This document shows, one piece after another, positions 5,820-8,296 of a DNA stretch of 8,296 nucleotides. Under the pieces are notes generated by a model that did not search any database, was not told the DNA's origin, and saw only the letters and a list, made by a program, of their open reading frames with translations. Source of the DNA: Bacteroidales bacterium UBA2800 (GTDB taxonomy: Bacteria > Bacteroidota > Bacteroidia > Bacteroidales > Paludibacteraceae); assembly GCA_002351925.1 (NCBI GenBank), contig DEHM01000015.1, forward strand, positions 20,240 through 28,535. The letters are read 5' to 3'. The number at the start of each line of letters is the position of its first letter. Position 1 is the first letter of the stretch. Both the position numbers and the translations under genes were made by a program.

Positions 5820-7064
5820 TTACTTGGTGAGCAATTCCCACATCCAGTCGTTGTCGCTTTCCAGCTTCGAATAGATATCTGCGGCGCGATCCAGGTCCAC
5901 CTCGCAGCCGATACCGTTCTTCAGGTAACGCCGCAGCGTGTCTGCGGCATCCTCATGACTGCTGTCATAGGGCGATACCGAGGTGTGGTTGTAGACTTCT
6001 TCTACCAGCTGGAACGCTTTCTTCTCGTCTTTCTCGCAACCCTTGCCCTGTTCGTAGTACTCGGCCAGCTTTAGCTGCGACTTATAGTTGGTGTCTACTT
6101 TCACCAGCTCGCAGAGGTGGCGGAACTGTTCCTCCTCTTCTTTGGAGTACTCTGCCATATAACGGAGGCAGTCGCGGTTGTTCAGTTCTACGCCGCGGCG
6201 TATATGCCGCAACGCCTCTTCCTTATCCTTGTCGAGCAGTATCAGCGCCGTCTCCCAGTGAGCCTCGGGTACATCCGCTTTCGCGGCGCGCTCCAGCCAT
6301 GTCAGCGCCGCCTCTTTGTCCACGGGCAAGATCGTCACGTGGGGATGGTCGTATTTCGTCTCTATGCCGTGCGACAGCAGATAGCCTATCACGTACATCG
6401 CAAACGGGTCGCCCTGCTCGGCATAGCCCATCGCCTCGTGGTAGATACTCTCCTGGTTGCTGCTGCAGTCGCTGCGGCGATACAGGCTCCGCCACTCCTC
6501 TTTCCGCTCCTGCGGGGCGCAGTCGCAGAACTCTCCGCGCGCTACGGCCTCACTTGCTTCCGGCAGTGGTTGACGACCTACGTTGGTCAGGTACGCCCGC
6601 TTCAGGGTGTTCTCTGTCTCGCCAAAACGCGTGAATAGCGACTGGTAGCCCGGGTGATTCTCCGCATAGGCCATGTCGGCCGGAAGCAGGGCTTTCCGGA
6701 ACAGCGGAGCCAGCAACTCCGAGTCGTTTTGCTGCTCGGACGTCAGCGGTTCGATGTCTTCGTGCAGATACTCCCAGAGCGTCATGACGTACTCTTCGTC
6801 CGCTTCCAGCAACATATCCATCAGGTCAGTGGCGTTGTCCACTTCGTCTAACTCTATCGCCAGATACAGAAGCACCCTGAGGCTTTCTGCATCGCGCGCA
6901 GCCACGCCTTTCCAGAGCGCGCTCATATAGCCGTTGATATCGCCTTTTTTCTGGTATTCTTCGAATACCGGCGTCTCAAACGGAGCGTCCGAACGCGCCG
7001 TGTTCACCGGTTCCGACTGTGCGCCCGAGGCAGCTTTGAACAAGGAGGCAGAAAAAGTACTCAT
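5820..7064 (-). CDS. Sel1-like/TPR-type repeat protein
   Basis: This 414-residue protein is rich in acidic residues and helical throughout. The C-terminal half shows degenerate Sel1-like repeats. The clearest are LKLAEYYEQGKGCEKDEKKA (331-350, continuing to about 358), LRRYLKNGIGCEVDLDRAAD (377-396), and FAMYVIGYLLSHGIE (221-235) followed by VDKEAALTWLERAAK after an insertion. A further degenerate unit lies around 268-293. The first 30 residues (MSTFSASLFKAAS, Ser/Thr/Ala-rich) look disordered, and there is no signal peptide, so it is probably cytosolic. Such solenoids bind other proteins; no catalytic motif is present. It is the promoter-proximal gene of the unit with psuK (14-nt gap) and psuG. 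A role in pseudouridine salvage is not established, and it may simply share the transcript. Confidence 0.8.
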   Translation of the reverse strand: MSTFSASLFKAASGAQSEPVNTARSDAPFETPVFEEYQKKGDINGYMSALWKGVAARDAESLRVLLYLAIELDEVDNATDLMDMLLEADEEYVMTLWEYLHEDIEPLTSEQQNDSELLAPLFRKALLPADMAYAENHPGYQSLFTRFGETENTLKRAYLTNVGRQPLPEASEAVARGEFCDCAPQERKEEWRSLYRRSDCSSNQESIYHEAMGYAEQGDPFAMYVIGYLLSHGIETKYDHPHVTILPVDKEAALTWLERAAKADVPEAHWETALILLDKDKEEALRHIRRGVELNNRDCLRYMAEYSKEEEEQFRHLCELVKVDTNYKSQLKLAEYYEQGKGCEKDEKKAFQLVEEVYNHTSVSPYDSSHEDAADTLRRYLKNGIGCEVDLDRAADIYSKLESDNDWMWELLTK

Positions 7065-7081
7065 AACCCTAAAATTTGCTG

Positions 7082-7113
7082 CAAAGGTACACTATTTTTT
7101 CCACATACGCAAG
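7082..7113 (-). promoter_or_regulatory. Promoter of the Sel1-repeat/psuK/psuG unit
   Basis: Read on the minus strand, CTTG (7113-7110), 20 nt, then TACCTTTG (7089-7082) fits the Bacteroidota consensus TTTG, about 20 nt, TAnnTTTG. The -33 side is extended as CTTGCGTATGT, as at the other promoters here. The ATG at 7064 lies 17 nt past the -7 element, so the leader would be only about 10-15 nt. No Shine-Dalgarno sequence is evident. Confidence 0.78.
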
Positions 7114-7149
7114 AGTAGCTCCTTTTTTTTTCTCATTCCGCTTGCGTAT
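7105..7149. repeat. 9-bp inverted repeat formed by the two divergent -33 regions
   Basis: ATACGCAAG (7105-7113) and CTTGCGTAT (7141-7149) are exact reverse complements with a 27-nt T-rich spacer between them. Each arm covers the -33 element and its downstream extension for one of the two divergent promoters. A symmetrical protein-binding site is possible, but two copies of one promoter motif facing apart would give the same picture. Confidence 0.8.
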
Positions 7150-7172
7150 ATCCGAAATTTGTAGTACTTTTG
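7141..7172 (+). promoter_or_regulatory. Promoter of the DUF2147 gene
   Basis: CTTG (7141-7144), 20 nt, then TACTTTTG (7165-7172) matches the Bacteroidota promoter pattern. The -7 element forms part of a palindrome, ACTTTTGC-AGCC-GCAAAAGT (7166-7185), that extends over the expected start of transcription. The ATG at 7193 follows the -7 element by 20 nt, leaving a short leader. This placement also shows that the longer reading frame from 7076 begins before the promoter and is not the true start. Confidence 0.8.
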
Positions 7173-7192
7173 CAGCCGCAAAAGTTTTTGAC

Positions 7193-7630
7193 ATGAGAAA
7201 GAGTATATTGTTTATTGCGCTGATGTGCGCGTTGAGTGCGGGAGCACAGGTGAGTGCCATCCTCGGCGACTGGATGACGGTGGACGACAAGACGGGTGAG
7301 GAACGCTCCGTGGTCAGTATCTACAAGGGGCAAGACGGCCTCTACTACGGTAAGATCAAGAAGATGTTGGTGGGCGAACCCGAACTGAGATGTACCAAGT
7401 GCGTGGACGCGGATTACAATGCGCCTATCGAGGGGCTCGTCATCATCCGCGGGATGCGTGCCCAGGACGGCCAACTGGTCGGCGGCAAGGTGCTCGATCC
7501 CGAGAGTGGTAAGTTCTACTACGGTAAGATCTACGCGAAGGACGGCCAACTTATCCTCCGTGGTTCGCTGGACAAACGCGGCTTCATCGGCCGCAGTCAG
7601 ACCTGGACGAGAAAAGGGCAGAAACAATGA
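7193..7630 (+). CDS. Secreted DUF2147 domain protein
   Basis: The protein has 145 residues. It begins with a clear signal peptide, MRKSILFIALMCALSAGA, with likely cleavage before Gln19, so it is exported to the periplasm or outer envelope. The mature part fits the DUF2147 family, a small beta-barrel fold of unknown biochemical role. It has ILGDWMTVDDKTGEERSVVS (23-42), LYYGKIKKML (50-59), a CTKC pair (Cys67, Cys70), GLVIIRGMRAQDGQLVGGKV (81-100), and the repeated strand pattern SGKFYYGKIYAKDGQLILRG ending FIGRSQTWTR. The start at 7193 was chosen because the promoter -7 element at 7165-7172 and the signal peptide both fit it. The gene is monocistronic, with its own promoter and a strong terminator 20-60 nt after the stop. 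No ligand or enzyme activity can be assigned. Confidence 0.88.
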   Translation: MRKSILFIALMCALSAGAQVSAILGDWMTVDDKTGEERSVVSIYKGQDGLYYGKIKKMLVGEPELRCTKCVDADYNAPIEGLVIIRGMRAQDGQLVGGKVLDPESGKFYYGKIYAKDGQLILRGSLDKRGFIGRSQTWTRKGQKQ

Positions 7631-7652
7631 GAGAAAACCATCCCTCTCGACG

Positions 7653-7689
7653 AACGTCGACCTCACACCACGAGGTCGGCGTTTTTTTT
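7653..7689 (+). terminator. Intrinsic terminator after the DUF2147 gene
   Basis: A 12-bp stem pairs AACGTCGACCTC (7653-7664) with GAGGTCGGCGTT (7672-7683), including one U-G pair, around a 7-nt loop. Eight T residues (7682-7689) follow directly. It begins 22 nt after the stop codon and is the only canonical rho-independent terminator I can identify in the window. Confidence 0.92.
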
Positions 7690-7699
7690 CGCCCTCCCT

Positions 7700-7732
7700 C
7701 TTGTGTATGTCAGAAAAAAAGCAGTACCTTTG
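7700..7732 (+). promoter_or_regulatory. Promoter preceding the RAYT-like gene
   Basis: CTTG (7700-7703), 21 nt with an A-rich run, then TACCTTTG (7725-7732). The -7 element belongs to the palindrome ACCTTTGC-AGCC-GCAAAGGT (7726-7745). The stretch 7700-7751 is visibly similar to the DUF2147 promoter at 7141-7192, including the extended CTTGYGTATRT box and a GTTTGACA-like end. The downstream ATG is at 7779, so the leader is about 40 nt. Confidence 0.72.
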
Positions 7733-7778
7733 CAGCCGCAAAGGTTTGACACAATAAAACGACCTGAAAGACAATACT

Positions 7779-8198
7779 ATGGATCACGAAAGATGGCATT
7801 GGCAAGAACCCGGAGAGGCTTGGAAAGGAGTGGGCATTTACCATGTCACGCTGATTGTGCCAAGTCGTGAGCCCTTGCTCGGTGATCTGGTCATTCCTGA
7901 TAATGATCCGACGAAAGCCTACGTCAAACATTTGCCTCTTGGCGATGCACTTTTGTTATGTCTCCGTGAGTTCCCAAATTATCATCCGGAGATACAAGTG
8001 CTGCATTATTGCCTTATGCCCGATCATTTGCACATGATCTGGTATGTGCGGCAAACTATGCAGAGAAGCATCCGGATGGTCGTTTCCGGCTTTCGTTCTG
8101 CCGCTCAAAAGCTTGGTCGCACATTCTCGTATTATGACGAGGTTTCCTTTTCTTCTGTTGCCCCGACTGCCAGTCGGAAGAAATACCAAGAAAGATGA
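7779..8198 (+). CDS. REP-associated tyrosine transposase (RAYT, IS200/Y1-like), C-terminally truncated
   Basis: This 139-residue product begins like Bacteroidales RAYT or IS200-like transposases: WHWQEPGEAWKGVGIYHVTL, then EPLLGDLVIPDNDPTKAYV. The HUH metal-binding motif follows, VLHYCLMPDHLHMIWYV with His83 and His85, and then IRMVVSGFRSAAQKLGR. The family cuts single-stranded DNA through a tyrosine that usually lies further on, in a segment resembling RYVxxNP. That segment is absent, because the frame ends soon after FSYYDEVSFSSVAPTASRK at a TGA. Related proteins are often well over 200 residues long. The coding sequence looks richer in A and T than its neighbours, which suits acquired DNA. 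It has its own promoter and follows a terminator. It is probably inactive, unless the true continuation lies in another frame. Family call is firm; inactivity is inferred. Confidence 0.78.
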   Translation: MDHERWHWQEPGEAWKGVGIYHVTLIVPSREPLLGDLVIPDNDPTKAYVKHLPLGDALLLCLREFPNYHPEIQVLHYCLMPDHLHMIWYVRQTMQRSIRMVVSGFRSAAQKLGRTFSYYDEVSFSSVAPTASRKKYQER

Positions 8199-8296
8199 AA
8201 TAACCTTGCACCTACCGCATAGCACATATTACCGCGACAGAGATACCGAATACGACCTCTGTCAAGACTTCCCCGCCACTGTAGCACGCAACGTCG
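8134..8296 (+). other. Open reading frame in a different frame, running off the window end
   Basis: A frame different from the RAYT frame is open from upstream of an ATG at 8134 to the last base. It reads MTRFPFLLLPRLPVGRN and then continues with KKDEITLHLPHSTYYRDRDT and EYDLCQDFPATVARNV. I do not recognise it. It could be the displaced continuation of the RAYT after a frameshift, the start of a new gene fused to a mobile palindrome, or chance. The part after 8190 has ordinary-looking codons; the part before overlaps RAYT coding sequence. Confidence 0.3.
8163..8177. repeat. Short palindrome CCGACTG-C-CAGTCGG, REP-like candidate
   Basis: Seven-nucleotide perfect arms flank a single C; as RNA or single-stranded DNA it would fold as a 6-bp stem with a GCC loop. 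It lies in the last codons of the RAYT-like frame, about 20 nt before its stop. RAYT transposases act on short imperfect palindromes (REP sequences) near their own gene, so position and shape fit, but only one copy is visible here. Confidence 0.55.

Noticed and set aside
5806..5841. Alternative psuK start at 5841
   Set aside because: The extra 12 residues do not fit the PfkB N-terminus and would overlap the preceding gene; the ATG at 5805 is better placed.
7120..7132. T-rich run between the divergent promoters as a terminator
   Set aside because: No stem precedes it; it is ordinary AT-rich spacer between promoters.
7076..7192. Upstream extension of the DUF2147 frame to an ATG at 7076
   Set aside because: It would place the start before the promoter, and the extra 39 residues would bury the clear signal peptide that begins at 7193.

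Overview
The window looks like chromosomal DNA of a GC-rich member of the Bacteroidales (phylum Bacteroidota). Four promoters fit the Bacteroidota sigma-ABfr pattern (TTTG or CTTG, about 20 nt, then TAnnTTTG). There are few recognisable Shine-Dalgarno sequences. The NfnA-NfnB-type flavoprotein fusion at 1373-3709 is a gene arrangement I associate with Bacteroidales. No tRNA, rRNA, CRISPR array, phage module or intact insertion sequence is visible.

Left part, + strand (1-4008). The 3' end of a radical SAM protein overlaps by 4 nt a MurG-like (GT-B fold) glycosyltransferase. A promoter buried in the last codons of the glycosyltransferase then drives a 778-residue fused oxidoreductase. This joins an NfnA/PyrK-like FAD/[2Fe-2S] electron-transfer half to an NfnB/GltD-like [4Fe-4S]/FAD/NADPH half, and is probably an NADH/ferredoxin/NADPH transhydrogenase-type enzyme. 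A 100-residue unknown ORF follows with a 4-nt overlap and contains a perfect 16-bp inverted repeat. Both interdomain linkers of the fusion carry short DNA repeats.

Middle part, - strand (7113 down to 3992). One promoter serves a three-gene unit: a Sel1/TPR-type repeat protein, then pseudouridine kinase (psuK), then pseudouridine-5'-phosphate glycosidase (psuG). The intergenic gaps are 14 and 2 nt. PsuK makes pseudouridine 5'-phosphate and PsuG splits it into uracil and ribose 5-phosphate, so this is pseudouridine salvage. psuG converges on, and overlaps by 17 nt, the 100-residue ORF.

Right part, + strand (7141-8296). Back-to-back with the psu promoter is a near-identical promoter for a secreted DUF2147 protein, which ends in a strong intrinsic terminator. 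A third copy of the same promoter type follows and precedes the N-terminal part of a REP-associated tyrosine transposase (RAYT, IS200/Y1 family). Its reading frame stops early beside a short palindrome, while another frame stays open to the end of the window.

I found no convincing new defence or mobile system. The most interesting signals are the repeats embedded in coding sequence (a heptamer tract, an out-of-frame 17-nt repeat and the 16-bp hairpin), the extended palindromic promoter motif with a compensatory base change, and the broken RAYT with its palindrome.
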